Shown piece by piece: positions 23,857 to 32,406 of a stretch of DNA of 38,173 nt. Location: assembly GCA_949948895.1 (NCBI GenBank), contig CATLHE010000014.1:1-38173 (forward strand), in the 5' to 3' direction. The position numbers and the translations under genes were made by a program. The DNA is from an uncultured Christensenella sp. (lineage in GTDB: Bacteria > Bacillota > Clostridia > Christensenellales > Pumilibacteraceae). Numbering within the stretch: position 1 is the first letter of the stretch; every line of letters begins with the position of its first letter. Under the pieces are notes generated by a model. The model was given only the letters and a program-made list of their open reading frames with translations. It searched no databases and had not been told where the DNA came from.

Positions 23857-25635
23857 TTATTCGAGGACGGCTTTTATCCTGCGCACGCCCGCCGAGCTCG
23901 ACTGTTCTTTGACGATACGGAAGTGCCCGAGCTCGCCCGTGCGCGCCGCGTGCGGTCCGCCGCAGATCTCTTTGCTGTACTCGCCCATGGTGTACACCTT
24001 GACTTTTTCGCCGTACTTGGACGCGAACAGCCCGACCGCGCCCGCGGCTTTGGCTTCGTCCACCGTCATCTCTTCGCAGGTAACGGGCACGTCCGCCGCG
24101 ATCGCTGCGTTCACTTTGTCCTCGACCGCTTTGATCTCTTCGGGCGTCATTGCGCGCCCGAACGAAAAGTCGAACCGCAACCGCTCGGGCGTTATGTTGG
24201 AGCCGCGCTGATTGACGCTGTCGTCGTTGAGCACCTGTTTGAGCGCGCGGTGCATGAGATGCGTCGCGGTATGGAGCCTTGCGGTAAGCTCGCCTGTATC
24301 GGCAAGCCCGCCCTTGAACCGCTGTTCCGCGCCCGCGTGCGAGAGGTTTTTATGCTCCTCGAACCGCGCGTTGAACCCGTCGATATCGACTTTGAACCCG
24401 CGCTCTTTGGCGAGCTCGACCGTCATTTCCAGCGGGAAGCCGTACGTATCGTACAAGCGGAACGCGGACTTACCGGGGATAATATCCGACTGCAAGAACT
24501 TGCACAGTTTTTCAAACTCTTTCATGCCGTTTTCGAGCGTGCGCGAAAACCGATCGTACTCCTCGTCTATCTCGGCTACGATCTTGGCTCTAGCCGCGTC
24601 GAGCTCGGGGTACACATCTTTATACTTATCTACGACCACCGCGGCGACCGCCGAATAGTCGCGACTTTTAAGTCCTATCGCGCCGCCGAACCGTATAGCT
24701 CTGCGCAACAGCCTCCGCAGTATATAGCCCTGATCGACATTGGACGGCGTCACGCCGCGCTCGTCGCCTATGATAAAAGTCGCGGTGCGGATATGGTCGG
24801 CTACAACGCGCACCGCGCGCAGCGCTTCCGCGTCGGACGTGTCCGCGCCGGAGAGCTCTTTTATCTTTTCCACGATCGGCATGAACACGTCGGTATCGTA
24901 TACCGATTTCAAGCCCTGCATGTTCATGAGCGCGCGCTCCAAGCCCATGCCCGTATCGACATTCTTTTGTTTGAGCGGCTCGAACGTGCCGCTTGCCGTC
25001 TTATTGAACTGCATGAATACGTCGTTCCAGACCTCGACGTACTTGCCGCAGTCGCACGCCGGCGAGCAGTCCTTGCCGCACTTGGGCTTGCCCGTATCGA
25101 AAAACATTTCGGTGTCCGGTCCGCACGGTCCGGTCTGCCCCGCGGGACCCCACCAGTTATGCTTTTTGCCGAGGTAGAATATATTCTCTTTTTTTATGCC
25201 GCATTTCTCCCACAGCGCCGCGGTCTCCTCGTCGCGCGGGCAGTCGCTGTCGCCCTCGAACACGGTGACGGCGAGCCTGTCGGGATCGAGCCCGAGCTCT
25301 TGGGTCAGGAACTCATAGCTCCAGGGCACCATTTCGGTCTTGAAATAATCGCCTAGGCTCCAATTCCCGAGCATCTCGAAAAACGTGCAGTGCGTCGCGT
25401 CGCCCACTTCGTCTATATCGCCCGTGCGCACGCATTTCTGCGCGTCGCAAAGCCTTTTGCCTGCGGGGTGCGGCTGACCCAAGAGGTACGGCACGAGCGG
25501 GTGCATGCCCGCCGTGGTAAACAGTACCGTCGGGTCGTTCTCGGGAATAAGCGACGCCGACGATATCGGCGTATGCCCGCGTTTTTTAAAGAACTCTATC
25601 CATTTTTTTCTCAGTTCGTCGCCTGTGATCTTCAT
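23857..25635 (-). CDS. alaS: Alanyl-tRNA synthetase, short form lacking the C-Ala domain
   Basis: This class II synthetase charges tRNA-Ala. The 592-residue protein has the catalytic core (KKRGHTPISSASLIPENDPT near 17-36, WWGPAGQTGPCGPDTEMF near 180) and the editing domain with zinc ligands HTATH (about 446-450) and CGGPH (about 555-559). It ends at GVRRIKAVLE, the usual end of the editing domain, so the ~250-residue C-Ala dimerisation/tRNA-elbow domain of standard AlaRS is absent. Short AlaRS forms do exist in some Firmicutes, but the stop codon directly abuts repeat cluster I, so truncation by a repeat is also possible. GAGGTG lies 7 nt before ATG 25635. The epimerase gene is 54 bp upstream on the same strand. 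Confidence 0.92.
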   Translation of the reverse strand: MKITGDELRKKWIEFFKKRGHTPISSASLIPENDPTVLFTTAGMHPLVPYLLGQPHPAGKRLCDAQKCVRTGDIDEVGDATHCTFFEMLGNWSLGDYFKTEMVPWSYEFLTQELGLDPDRLAVTVFEGDSDCPRDEETAALWEKCGIKKENIFYLGKKHNWWGPAGQTGPCGPDTEMFFDTGKPKCGKDCSPACDCGKYVEVWNDVFMQFNKTASGTFEPLKQKNVDTGMGLERALMNMQGLKSVYDTDVFMPIVEKIKELSGADTSDAEALRAVRVVADHIRTATFIIGDERGVTPSNVDQGYILRRLLRRAIRFGGAIGLKSRDYSAVAAVVVDKYKDVYPELDAARAKIVAEIDEEYDRFSRTLENGMKEFEKLCKFLQSDIIPGKSAFRLYDTYGFPLEMTVELAKERGFKVDIDGFNARFEEHKNLSHAGAEQRFKGGLADTGELTARLHTATHLMHRALKQVLNDDSVNQRGSNITPERLRFDFSFGRAMTPEEIKAVEDKVNAAIAADVPVTCEEMTVDEAKAAGAVGLFASKYGEKVKVYTMGEYSKEICGGPHAARTGELGHFRIVKEQSSSAGVRRIKAVLE

Positions 25636-25689
25636 GTTTTCACCTCGGTGTTATGTCTCGGTTTGATTTATTGCAGTAGCCCGCGTATC

Positions 25690-26571
25690 TCAGAGCGTTT
25701 CGTCGTCCTCGGCGACGGGCGTCGCGCCGCCGCGCTTACCCTGTCGCATCGATTCGTACAGTTTTTTTACGCCCGATTTGAACGTTGTGTACTTGAACGG
25801 GAGCACGGACTCGAGTTTATTATTGACTGCCGTGTATTCGAGATCGCGTTCCGTGCTGCCTAGCTTGATAACGGGGTCGAACCCGTCGCGCTTTGCCATG
25901 CGCTTTACTTGCTTGGCGATATCGAGATAGCTTATCTTTTCGCCCGATACGAGGTTGTAGTCGCCCTTGGGGTAGTTGCCGCGCAAGAACGCCGCTATTA
26001 TCTTGATCGCGTCGTCGACGTATATGCCGCTCACGGTGCGGTCGCGCTCCACCTTTATCTGTTTTCTGCCCTTGGCTGCCGCCGCGACTATCTTGTTGAT
26101 AGCGGTGTTGTTCCCGCCCTCGCCGTAGATATCGAATACGCGCAGGTTGGTCGTGATCTTGTCCTTTGCCGCGAGCACGCTTATAAGGTACCGTGCCACG
26201 CCGTAACCGTCGGTCGGGATCGCCGCGCCGAGCATGTCTTCCGAAAAGTCCACGATCGGTAAGCGCCTGTCCGTTTCCGCGCCCTCGCCCACGATTATCA
26301 GTTTTTTGACGCCGTGGAATATCGACATGTATTGGATATTCTTGAACATGATAAGGTTGTCGGCTTCGATAGCGCGCCCGCCGCGCTCGGACGTTCCGGC
26401 AAGGTGCAATACCGCGTCGAACTTGTGCTTGGCGAACAGCGCGTCGATAGCGCGCGCGTCGGTAAGGTCCATTTGCGCGTGCGTCGGCGCGACTATGTCA
26501 AACGTTTTGCGGTACTGCTTGATGAATGCTTTGCCTATAAAGCCGCTCCCGCCCGTTATCAATATCTTCAT
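25690..26571 (-). CDS. NAD-dependent epimerase/dehydratase (extended SDR)
   Basis: ITGGSGFIGKAF (about 4-15) is the Rossmann NAD(P) loop and LHLAGTSERG (about 56-65) the second conserved strand. DLVLTDAR-like acidic residues near 38 suggest NAD binding. The usual YxxxK appears as YGVAR (about 143-147), with Arg in place of Lys. In shape it is nearest to sugar-nucleotide reductases such as GDP-fucose synthase or RmlD-like SDRs, but the substrate is unknown. At 293 residues it is complete, with a charged C-terminal tail (GKRGGATPVAEDDETL). AAAGGAGAG precedes ATG 26571. It lies just upstream of alaS and may be cotranscribed with it. Confidence 0.82.
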   Translation of the reverse strand: MKILITGGSGFIGKAFIKQYRKTFDIVAPTHAQMDLTDARAIDALFAKHKFDAVLHLAGTSERGGRAIEADNLIMFKNIQYMSIFHGVKKLIIVGEGAETDRRLPIVDFSEDMLGAAIPTDGYGVARYLISVLAAKDKITTNLRVFDIYGEGGNNTAINKIVAAAAKGRKQIKVERDRTVSGIYVDDAIKIIAAFLRGNYPKGDYNLVSGEKISYLDIAKQVKRMAKRDGFDPVIKLGSTERDLEYTAVNNKLESVLPFKYTTFKSGVKKLYESMRQGKRGGATPVAEDDETL

Positions 26572-26589
26572 ACCCTCTCCTTTCTTTTT

Positions 26590-27180
26590 AACAATCGTGT
26601 TTTTACCAATCGTGTGTTTGCTTTACTAATATTAGCGTTACACCCGAGGAAGTCGTTATCGGTGGTAATATCTTTATCGCCACACTTTCCATAATGTCGT
26701 AGGAACATGAAACATTTTGGTGTCGCCCGAGGAAGTCGTTATCGGTGGTAATATCTTTATCGCCACCAAGCACAGCTTGGATTTTTGTCGTGTGTTTGCG
26801 TAAGTGTTTTATTTTTTGTATCACCCGAATATGAGTGGTGCATATTTTCTTTTGTCATTCTGAACACAGTGAAGAATCTAGGCGAACCGCCGCAGAACGG
26901 CAACGCTCTACTAATCGCAACCCATTCGTAGGGAGCGCAGACCCTTGCGCTCCGCCAAGCACAGCTTGGATGTTTGTCGTGTGTTTGCGTAGGTGATTGG
27001 TTTTACCTCACACCCGACCAAGCACAGCTTGCGATCACAGATCGATTTTGTCGTGTATTGGCGTGGGTGATTTGCTTTACATTACACCCGACCAAGCGCT
27101 GCTTGGATGTTTGTCGTGTGTTTGCTTTACCAATGTTATTGCGTTACACCCGACCAAGCACTTAACGATTTACGTGCGGG
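26590..27180. repeat. Mosaic repeat cluster II, between the epimerase and fhs
   Basis: No gene. It holds two identical 41-nt copies starting CCCGAGGAAGTCGTTATC (26643-26683, 26726-26766). It also has a GTCATTCTGAACACAG module (26854-26891), a GTAGGGAGCGCAGACCC hairpin module (about 26928-26955), and three tandem units of about 60-70 bp (about 26955-27165). Each unit is CCAAGCACAGCTTGG-type hairpin, TGTCGTGTGTTTGC, GTGATT.G.TTTAC and ACACCCGACC. Confidence 0.8.
26643..26766. repeat. Two identical 41-nt direct repeats in cluster II
   Basis: Copies 26643-26683 and 26726-26766. Each contains GGTGG...CCAC(C) inverted arms around TAATATCTTTATCG, so each can form a small hairpin. The AATATCTTTATCGCCA core is also at 11927-11942. 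Confidence 0.85.
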
Positions 27181-27182
27181 GT

Positions 27183-28775
27183 CTAGAACAGTCCGCTTAT
27201 CTTGCCGTCTTTTATGGTCATATTGACGGCGTTGGGGACTTTGGGAAGTCCCGGCATGAGCAGTATGTCGCCGGCGACGGCTACTACAAACCCTGCGCCC
27301 GCGCGGTACTGAACGTCGCGCACCGTTATGTTAAAGCCCGACGGTCTGCCCGTCTTTTTGGGATCGTCGGACAGCGAGTACTGCGTTTTGGCTATGCACA
27401 CGGGCAGTTTGTCAACGCCCAGTGGCAGCATTTTCGCGAGGCTTTTTTTAGCTTTCGCCGTCCACACGACGCCCGCCGCGCCGTAAACGCGCTTGGATAT
27501 TTTTTCTACTTTCTCGGTTATCGTGTCGCCGTCGGAGTATGCGAAAGTCAGTTTGCTTTTTTCCTGCGTTGCTTTCGCCACCGCTTCGGCAAGCTCGGTC
27601 GCGCCCGCGCCGCCCTTTGCCCAGCACTCGCACAAAACCGCCTGCGCGCCGTGCGACGCGACGGTGGACTTGACGAGCTCGATATCCGCTTCGGTATCGT
27701 CGGTAAAGCGGTTTATCGCGACTACTACGTTCTGACCGAATACGCCCGTGAGGTTTTCCACGTGCTTGACAAGGTTGCCCATGCCCGCGGCGAGATCACC
27801 GTCGCCGCCGTAGCGGAGCGCGCGCACCGTTGCGACGAGCACCGTGCAAGACGGCGCGATGCCTGCCGTGCGGCACTTGATATCGAAGAATTTTTCCGCG
27901 CCGAGGTCTGCGCCGAAGCCCGCTTCCGTGACTACGTAATCGGCGTAGCTCGCCGCGGTCTTGGTCGCTATGACCGAGTTGCAGCCGTGCGCTATATTGG
28001 CGAAAGGTCCGCCGTGCACGAACGCGGGCGTGCCTTCCAAGGTCTGTACGAGGTTGGGCTTTGCCGCGTCTTTCAGCAATACCGCCATCGCCTCGACTGC
28101 GCCGAGGTCTTTTGCCGTGACGGGCGCGCCGTCGTAGTCGTAGCCGATTATTATTCTGCCAAGCCGTACCTTGAGGTCGTCGAAGTCGGACGCCAAGCAC
28201 AGCGTCGCCATTACTTCGCTCGCGGCGGTTATGTTGAACGCGTCATCGCGGGTGTTGTCGCCCACCGCCACCACTATGCGGCGGAGCGCGCGGTCGTTGC
28301 AGTCCATGCAACGGTTAAACGTTACTTTCGCTATCTTGAGCGGATTGCCGAAGTAGATCGAGTTGTCTATCATCGCGCAAAGGAGATTGTTTGCCGAAGT
28401 TATCGCGTGCAAATCGCCCGTGAAATGCAGGTTGATATCGTCCATCGGCAGTATCTGCGCCATGCCGCCGCCCGTCGCGCCGCCTTTCATTCCGAACACC
28501 GGACCGAGCGACGGCTCGCGGAGCGCGAGCGCCGTTTTCTTGCCGATACGGTTGAGTCCGTCGGCAAGACCTATGGAGACCGTGGACTTGCCCTCGCCTG
28601 CGGGCGTGGGATTGATAGCCGTCACAAGTATGATCTTCGCTTTGGGCTTATCCGCGGGCTTTACCTTGGCGCAGTAATCGCCGTAGCGGTAAACGTTTTT
28701 TATGCCGAGCTTTGCGGCGATCTCTTCGATGGGACGCGGCTTTGCCTCGTATGCGATTTCGATATCGGTCTTCAT
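27183..28775 (-). CDS. fhs: Formate-tetrahydrofolate ligase
   Basis: Fhs makes 10-formyl-THF from formate, THF and ATP, for purine and fMet synthesis and the Wood-Ljungdahl methyl branch. The ATP loop PTPAGEGKST (about 58-67) is intact, as are GGGMAQILPMDDINLHFTGD and the GFGADLGAEKFFDIKCR motif. The 530-residue protein is slightly short of the usual ~555 but complete at both ends. AAGGAG lies 5-6 nt before ATG 28775. No other acetyl-CoA pathway gene is present, so acetogenesis cannot be claimed. Repeat cluster II begins right after the stop. The 616-codon plus-strand frame over it is an antisense shadow. Confidence 0.96.
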   Translation of the reverse strand: MKTDIEIAYEAKPRPIEEIAAKLGIKNVYRYGDYCAKVKPADKPKAKIILVTAINPTPAGEGKSTVSIGLADGLNRIGKKTALALREPSLGPVFGMKGGATGGGMAQILPMDDINLHFTGDLHAITSANNLLCAMIDNSIYFGNPLKIAKVTFNRCMDCNDRALRRIVVAVGDNTRDDAFNITAASEVMATLCLASDFDDLKVRLGRIIIGYDYDGAPVTAKDLGAVEAMAVLLKDAAKPNLVQTLEGTPAFVHGGPFANIAHGCNSVIATKTAASYADYVVTEAGFGADLGAEKFFDIKCRTAGIAPSCTVLVATVRALRYGGDGDLAAGMGNLVKHVENLTGVFGQNVVVAINRFTDDTEADIELVKSTVASHGAQAVLCECWAKGGAGATELAEAVAKATQEKSKLTFAYSDGDTITEKVEKISKRVYGAAGVVWTAKAKKSLAKMLPLGVDKLPVCIAKTQYSLSDDPKKTGRPSGFNITVRDVQYRAGAGFVVAVAGDILLMPGLPKVPNAVNMTIKDGKISGLF

Positions 28776-28877
28776 ATGTCTCCTTATTGCCTGTCGTTCG
28801 TTTATATTCCGTTCATAACGTTACGCCCGACTGTGTTTTTCTCTTGATCTTCCGCGTTTAAACGCGTATTTGACTTT

Positions 28878-30215
28878 TTACTGCTCGCCGTCGCGCTCGG
28901 CGGTGGACGGGATATCGCCCGCGCCGAAGCGCACCGCGTCCGATTCTTTGAGCTCGTACGAAAGCTCGCCCACGTCCTCGGCGCGCGCTACGCGCTTGGT
29001 GGAAACGGCAAAGCCGACAATGGCGAACACGACCGCCGCCGCCGCGGCGTACGTAAAAGCGTACGCGTCGTGCATTAGCGTCAGGACCGCCGCGGACGCG
29101 ACGCCAACCGCTACCGCTATCGCGACCGCCGCGTGCAAAGTCAGTTCGTACAGCACGAACACCGTGCCGCTCGTGACGCGCGATTTGATAGTCAAAAACC
29201 TCAGACGCATTTGTCTCAGCGCGACCGCGCCGCCGCCGCCGATGAGCGCCGCGGCAATTACCGTACAAGCGGTTATGAGGTTTTCTTGCATGCCCGCAAG
29301 CGCGCTCGCCATAAATAGCGCGGACGCGGCGAGCACGCATACGAGGTTGATGACAGACGGCAGCCACGTTCTGCGTTTCATGAACTCGGCGCACACAAAG
29401 CCTATGACAAAGAATACTGCGCACGTTACCGCCGCAACGGTAAGAGCAAGCGTGCTCGGAGAGGACACCTCAGAAGTATAGCATAACAGCGTTTCTATAA
29501 CGGCAAGCGTCGCGAACGCCGCTACGTAAAACAGCGACGAGAAATACGTGCGTTTTTTGAGCCCGCCGAAAAACGTGCGGAATACCGATTTGACCGATTG
29601 CACGCGCCTGCCGCCGAGCTTGGGAATGTTATAAAACGAAGTAAGGTACTGAACGAGCGCGAGGATGACGCACACCGACGCCAAGACGTACGCGCCGTTG
29701 AGTAGCGCGGTCTCGGGATCGTACGCATAAAACCCGTAGACCACGCCGACTGCCGCCGCCGCGCCAAAAAGCGCAAAAGCGCACGACGCTATCGACGGCT
29801 TGTATACGCTGTCTCCGACCAGTCGCGCCCGCACCGAGAACGAGCAGTACCTGTATACTATCGAGGTTAGTATCTGCACGACCGAGCAGAAGAACACCAG
29901 ACACGCGCCGCCTGCGCCCGCGTCCGCGCCGAAAAACAATACGAAAAACACCGCCGACAAAAATGCCGACAGAGGCATGAACAAGTGATACCGCCCGAAC
30001 AGCAATAAGTCGAAGCGGTGGACCGCGGTATACACGAGCGGCATGACCGCGAGCGGGATAAGGCACGCGAGCGGCAAGAACCCCGCCGCTATCACCTGAT
30101 CGGCGGTAACGACGTAAGGCAGTAAGAACAGCAAGAGCATGACGCTATAACCCGTCGTGAACATGTCGCACGACAGTATTATCCTTTGCACTCGGTTTTC
30201 GTACTTGCTGTCCAA
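28878..30215 (-). CDS. Multi-spanning membrane protein of unknown function
   Basis: About ten to twelve hydrophobic segments spread over 445 residues, with a GLKKRTYF-like basic loop in the middle, give a two-half layout like MFS carriers; no signature motif is seen, so transport is only a guess. The C-terminus is a ~35-residue acidic cytoplasmic tail. The start is TTG 30215, with GGAG 6 nt upstream. The longer ATG frame (from 30254) must be wrong because that ATG lies inside the spacer of a perfect TTGACA-17-TATAAT promoter and would not be transcribed. Flanked by fhs and another membrane protein on the same strand but independently promoted. Confidence 0.75.
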   Translation of the reverse strand: MDSKYENRVQRIILSCDMFTTGYSVMLLLFLLPYVVTADQVIAAGFLPLACLIPLAVMPLVYTAVHRFDLLLFGRYHLFMPLSAFLSAVFFVLFFGADAGAGGACLVFFCSVVQILTSIVYRYCSFSVRARLVGDSVYKPSIASCAFALFGAAAAVGVVYGFYAYDPETALLNGAYVLASVCVILALVQYLTSFYNIPKLGGRRVQSVKSVFRTFFGGLKKRTYFSSLFYVAAFATLAVIETLLCYTSEVSSPSTLALTVAAVTCAVFFVIGFVCAEFMKRRTWLPSVINLVCVLAASALFMASALAGMQENLITACTVIAAALIGGGGAVALRQMRLRFLTIKSRVTSGTVFVLYELTLHAAVAIAVAVGVASAAVLTLMHDAYAFTYAAAAAVVFAIVGFAVSTKRVARAEDVGELSYELKESDAVRFGAGDIPSTAERDGEQ

Positions 30216-30242
30216 ATTCCGCTCCGTAAATTCGATATCTCG

Positions 30243-30271
30243 ATTATATATCATACTCGAAAAAATGTCAA
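30243..30271 (-). promoter_or_regulatory. Perfect consensus promoter over the apparent start of the 28878 gene
   Basis: Minus-strand TTGACA (30271-30266), 17-bp spacer, TATAAT (30248-30243). It fixes the true start downstream at TTG 30215. Confidence 0.88.
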
Positions 30272-30326
30272 TGTATTTAAAGCCGATTTATGATACGCGC
30301 GGCGCGTTTCCGCGTATTGCGGCACG

Positions 30327-30350
30327 AAAAAAGGCGCGGAGAGCGCCTTT
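30327..30350 (-). terminator. Terminator after the 30360 membrane-protein gene
   Basis: Minus-strand AAAGGCGC tctcc GCGCCTTT followed by further T residues; a compact strong hairpin. Confidence 0.9.
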
Positions 30351-30359
30351 ACGTCTCGG

Positions 30360-31319
30360 TTATTTATGGATTATCGTTTCGCCCGACGGTTCGTCCGTAT
30401 CGGCGGGGCTCGCAGGCACGGCGTTGTCGGCATTAACGGACGGCTCGGGCTTTTGCTCGGCAGTAGTCATTGCCGCGGCTTTTTTTATTAGCTCGTCTTT
30501 GACTGCGTCGCTCGGCGCGGAAAAATCGTCAAGCGCGATCGCGGCGTCGGGCATGCCGAACGGCGTGCCTGCTATCGCCACCGCTACCAGCTTTCGCGCC
30601 GACGCGGTATCGGTCTCCGCGCGGGTGTACTCGGTCGGATCGGAAAACTGCGATTCGCCTTTTATTATTTGCGCCGCGCCGCTTTCCACTACTATCCTCA
30701 GTCTTTCGAGCGCTTCTCCGCCGCCGTACTTCCACAGCGCGCGGAACGCGGTTTCGGTTACTTTTGCGTTTATGAGCACGTGCGCCGCCGTGAATACGCG
30801 GTCGTCGAAAAAGCATGATGCGGTGAGCAAATACCCGCGCTTGTGCGATTCGCAGCGCGCCGCCGAGTCGTCCTCGTCGTCCGCCGCGAGCCATTTGACG
30901 AACCCGTAGCCTATGAGCGCGGCGAGCACGAACGTTAGGATTATGTCCGCGAGCACGCGCACGGCGATTATTTCTATGACGTCGCGGACGAGAAAGTCGA
31001 ACAGGAACCCGAGCATGCCCGCGGTGACCGCGCCTGCTACCACTGCCGTTACGCCTTTCGCGCCGAGGTCTTTTACGAGACCTTTAAACGTCGACGCGAC
31101 CGACGAGAACAGGCGATAAAACGGTTTTGCCGACAGCCCGAGTATAGCCGCCAACACCGCCGACGATACGACTATGACGCCTACCGCAAACTCGCGGCGC
31201 ATTACGTCGGGATAGTATTCGAAGTACTGCCACATTGCAGTACCGCCAAGCACCCCGCCTATGACTATGAGCGCCGCGCGCAGGATTATGAGCTTTTTCT
31301 TATCGTACATGTTGGTCAT
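30360..31319 (-). CDS. Four-TM membrane protein, weakly YacL-like
   Basis: Membrane segments lie near residues 9-30, 44-62, 88-108 and 118-140 of 319. The following soluble part (LLTASCFFDDRVFTAAHVL, then EALERLRIVVESG) is faintly similar to the PIN domain start of YacL (DTSVIIDGRI, GLDIL), but most acidic catalytic residues are missing, so I call it unknown with a possible degenerate PIN domain. The last ~45 residues are a Pro/Ala/Glu-rich disordered tail. A TTGACG/TAAAAC promoter ends 9 nt before ATG 31319 and there is no Shine-Dalgarno, suggesting a leaderless mRNA; ATG 31310 is a second possible start. Followed by a terminator. Confidence 0.65.
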   Translation of the reverse strand: MTNMYDKKKLIILRAALIVIGGVLGGTAMWQYFEYYPDVMRREFAVGVIVVSSAVLAAILGLSAKPFYRLFSSVASTFKGLVKDLGAKGVTAVVAGAVTAGMLGFLFDFLVRDVIEIIAVRVLADIILTFVLAALIGYGFVKWLAADDEDDSAARCESHKRGYLLTASCFFDDRVFTAAHVLINAKVTETAFRALWKYGGGEALERLRIVVESGAAQIIKGESQFSDPTEYTRAETDTASARKLVAVAIAGTPFGMPDAAIALDDFSAPSDAVKDELIKKAAAMTTAEQKPEPSVNADNAVPASPADTDEPSGETIIHK

Positions 31320-31328
31320 GTCACATCA

Positions 31329-31357
31329 GTTTTATCATATTTATCGACATTCGTCAA
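31329..31357 (-). promoter_or_regulatory. Putative promoter of the 30360 gene
   Basis: Minus-strand TTGACG (31357-31352), 17 bp, TGa-TAAAAC (31334-31329; extended -10 like). The -10 ends 9 nt before ATG 31319. Confidence 0.55.
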
Positions 31358-32130
31358 GCTCAAACCAAATATTTGACGATTGTCGTGTGTTTACGCTTGT
31401 GATTTGTTTTACGTTACACCCGACCAAGCACAGCTTGAATTTCTGTCGTGTGTTTACATGAGCAAGTAGTTTTACGTAACACCCGAAAAAGAGTCGTGCA
31501 TATTTTATGCTGTCATTCTGAGCCGCAGGCGAAGAATCTAGGCGAACCGCCGCAAAGCGCACACGCTAAACAAACGTTACCCCACCTCATGCCCGCACTT
31601 TTTCGGGTGCAACCTCAAATCATCTTCGCGTCCACACACGACATACGTCCAACATTTGGTTGGCGGGCTTGCGCCCTAGATCCTTCGGCTTCGCCTCAGG
31701 ATGACAGGAATAATATCGTGGGATATTCGACTCAATGTCTGTCTTTGTTCAATGCGTTGCATATGGTTTCTTGTCATTCTGAACGCAGTGAAGAATCCAG
31801 GCGAACCGCCAAGCACAGCTTGGATTTCTGTCGTGTGTTTACATTAGCAAGTAGTTTTACGTAACACCCGAAAAAGAGTCGTGCATATTTTATGCTGTCA
31901 TTCTGAGCCGCAGGCGAAGAATCCAGGCGAACCGCCGCAGAACTGAAAAGCCAAACTAATCGTCACCCTTTCGTAGGGAGCGCAGACCCCTGCGCTCCGC
32001 CAAGCACAGCTTGGATTTTTGTCGTGTGTTTGCGTATATGATTTGTTTTACGTTACACCCGACCAAACACGGTTTGGATTTCTGTCGTGTGTTTGCGTAT
32101 TTGTTTATTTGCGGTCACACCCGAATAATT
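31358..32130. repeat. Mosaic repeat cluster III
   Basis: No convincing gene. It includes two 131-nt copies (31424-31554 and 31809-31939) with 3 mismatches, three GTCATTCTGA..GAAGAATC modules (31512, 31773, 31897), and an inverted copy of the same module (about 31673-31701, CCTAGATCCTTCGGCTTCGC). There is also a GTAGGGAGCGCAGACC module (about 31973-32000) and several CCAAGCACAGCTTGG/TGTCGTGTGT/ACACCCGA units. Part of it (31970-32064) is nearly the same as 26925-27020 in cluster II. Confidence 0.82.
31424..31939. repeat. 131-nt direct duplication inside cluster III
   Basis: Copies 31424-31554 and 31809-31939 have equal length and differ at three positions only (GAAT/GGAT, ATGAG/ATTAG, ATCTA/ATCCA), which implies recent duplication or conversion. 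Each spans hairpin, TGTCGTGTGT core, ACACCCGA boundary and GTCATTCTGA module in the same order. Confidence 0.85.
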
Positions 32131-32164
32131 GCGTGTAATATTGACAGTCCCGAACGCGTTGCGA

Positions 32165-32374
32165 TCATATAACGCAAAGTATGTCGTTTGCGTCGAGTTC
32201 CAACACCTTGCACAAGTTCGCAAACGTATCCAGCGCGGGCATTTTATCCCCCTTGACATAGTGAGCAATTCCCGATTGTGATATACCTATCCGCTTTGCA
32301 AGTTCCGTTTGCGATAAACCGCACTGTTTAATCGCATCGATGAGCTTTACCTGTATCATTTCCAAAGTAACCAT
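32165..32374 (-). CDS. XRE/Cro-family repressor, second copy of the arrangement
   Basis: About 69 residues with one helix-turn-helix: LIDAIKQCGLSQTELAKRIG and ISQSGIAHYVKGDKMPALDT, then FANLCKVLELDANDIL. ATG 32374 is preferred over the in-frame GTG 32383 because the latter overlaps the GAGGTGG ribosome binding site. It is divergent from the 98-residue gene at 32510, with palindromic half-sites between them in the same arrangement as at 20623/20730. It lies directly after repeat cluster III. Likely represses the neighbour and itself (inference). Confidence 0.88.
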   Translation of the reverse strand: MVTLEMIQVKLIDAIKQCGLSQTELAKRIGISQSGIAHYVKGDKMPALDTFANLCKVLELDANDILCVI

Positions 32375-32406
32375 AACAACCACCTCGTAAATATTTTATG
32401 ACTTTT

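Noticed and set aside
23788-25356. 522-codon open frame on the plus strand
   Set aside because: Antisense shadow of alaS; no family motif and it begins in repeats.
26997-28847. 616-codon open frame on the plus strand
   Set aside because: Antisense to the unmistakable fhs gene, Arg/His/Ala-rich composition typical of a GC-biased shadow frame.
31448-31864. Open frames inside repeat clusters (also 37842-38156)
   Set aside because: They run through repeat modules with no ribosome binding site or protein-like composition.
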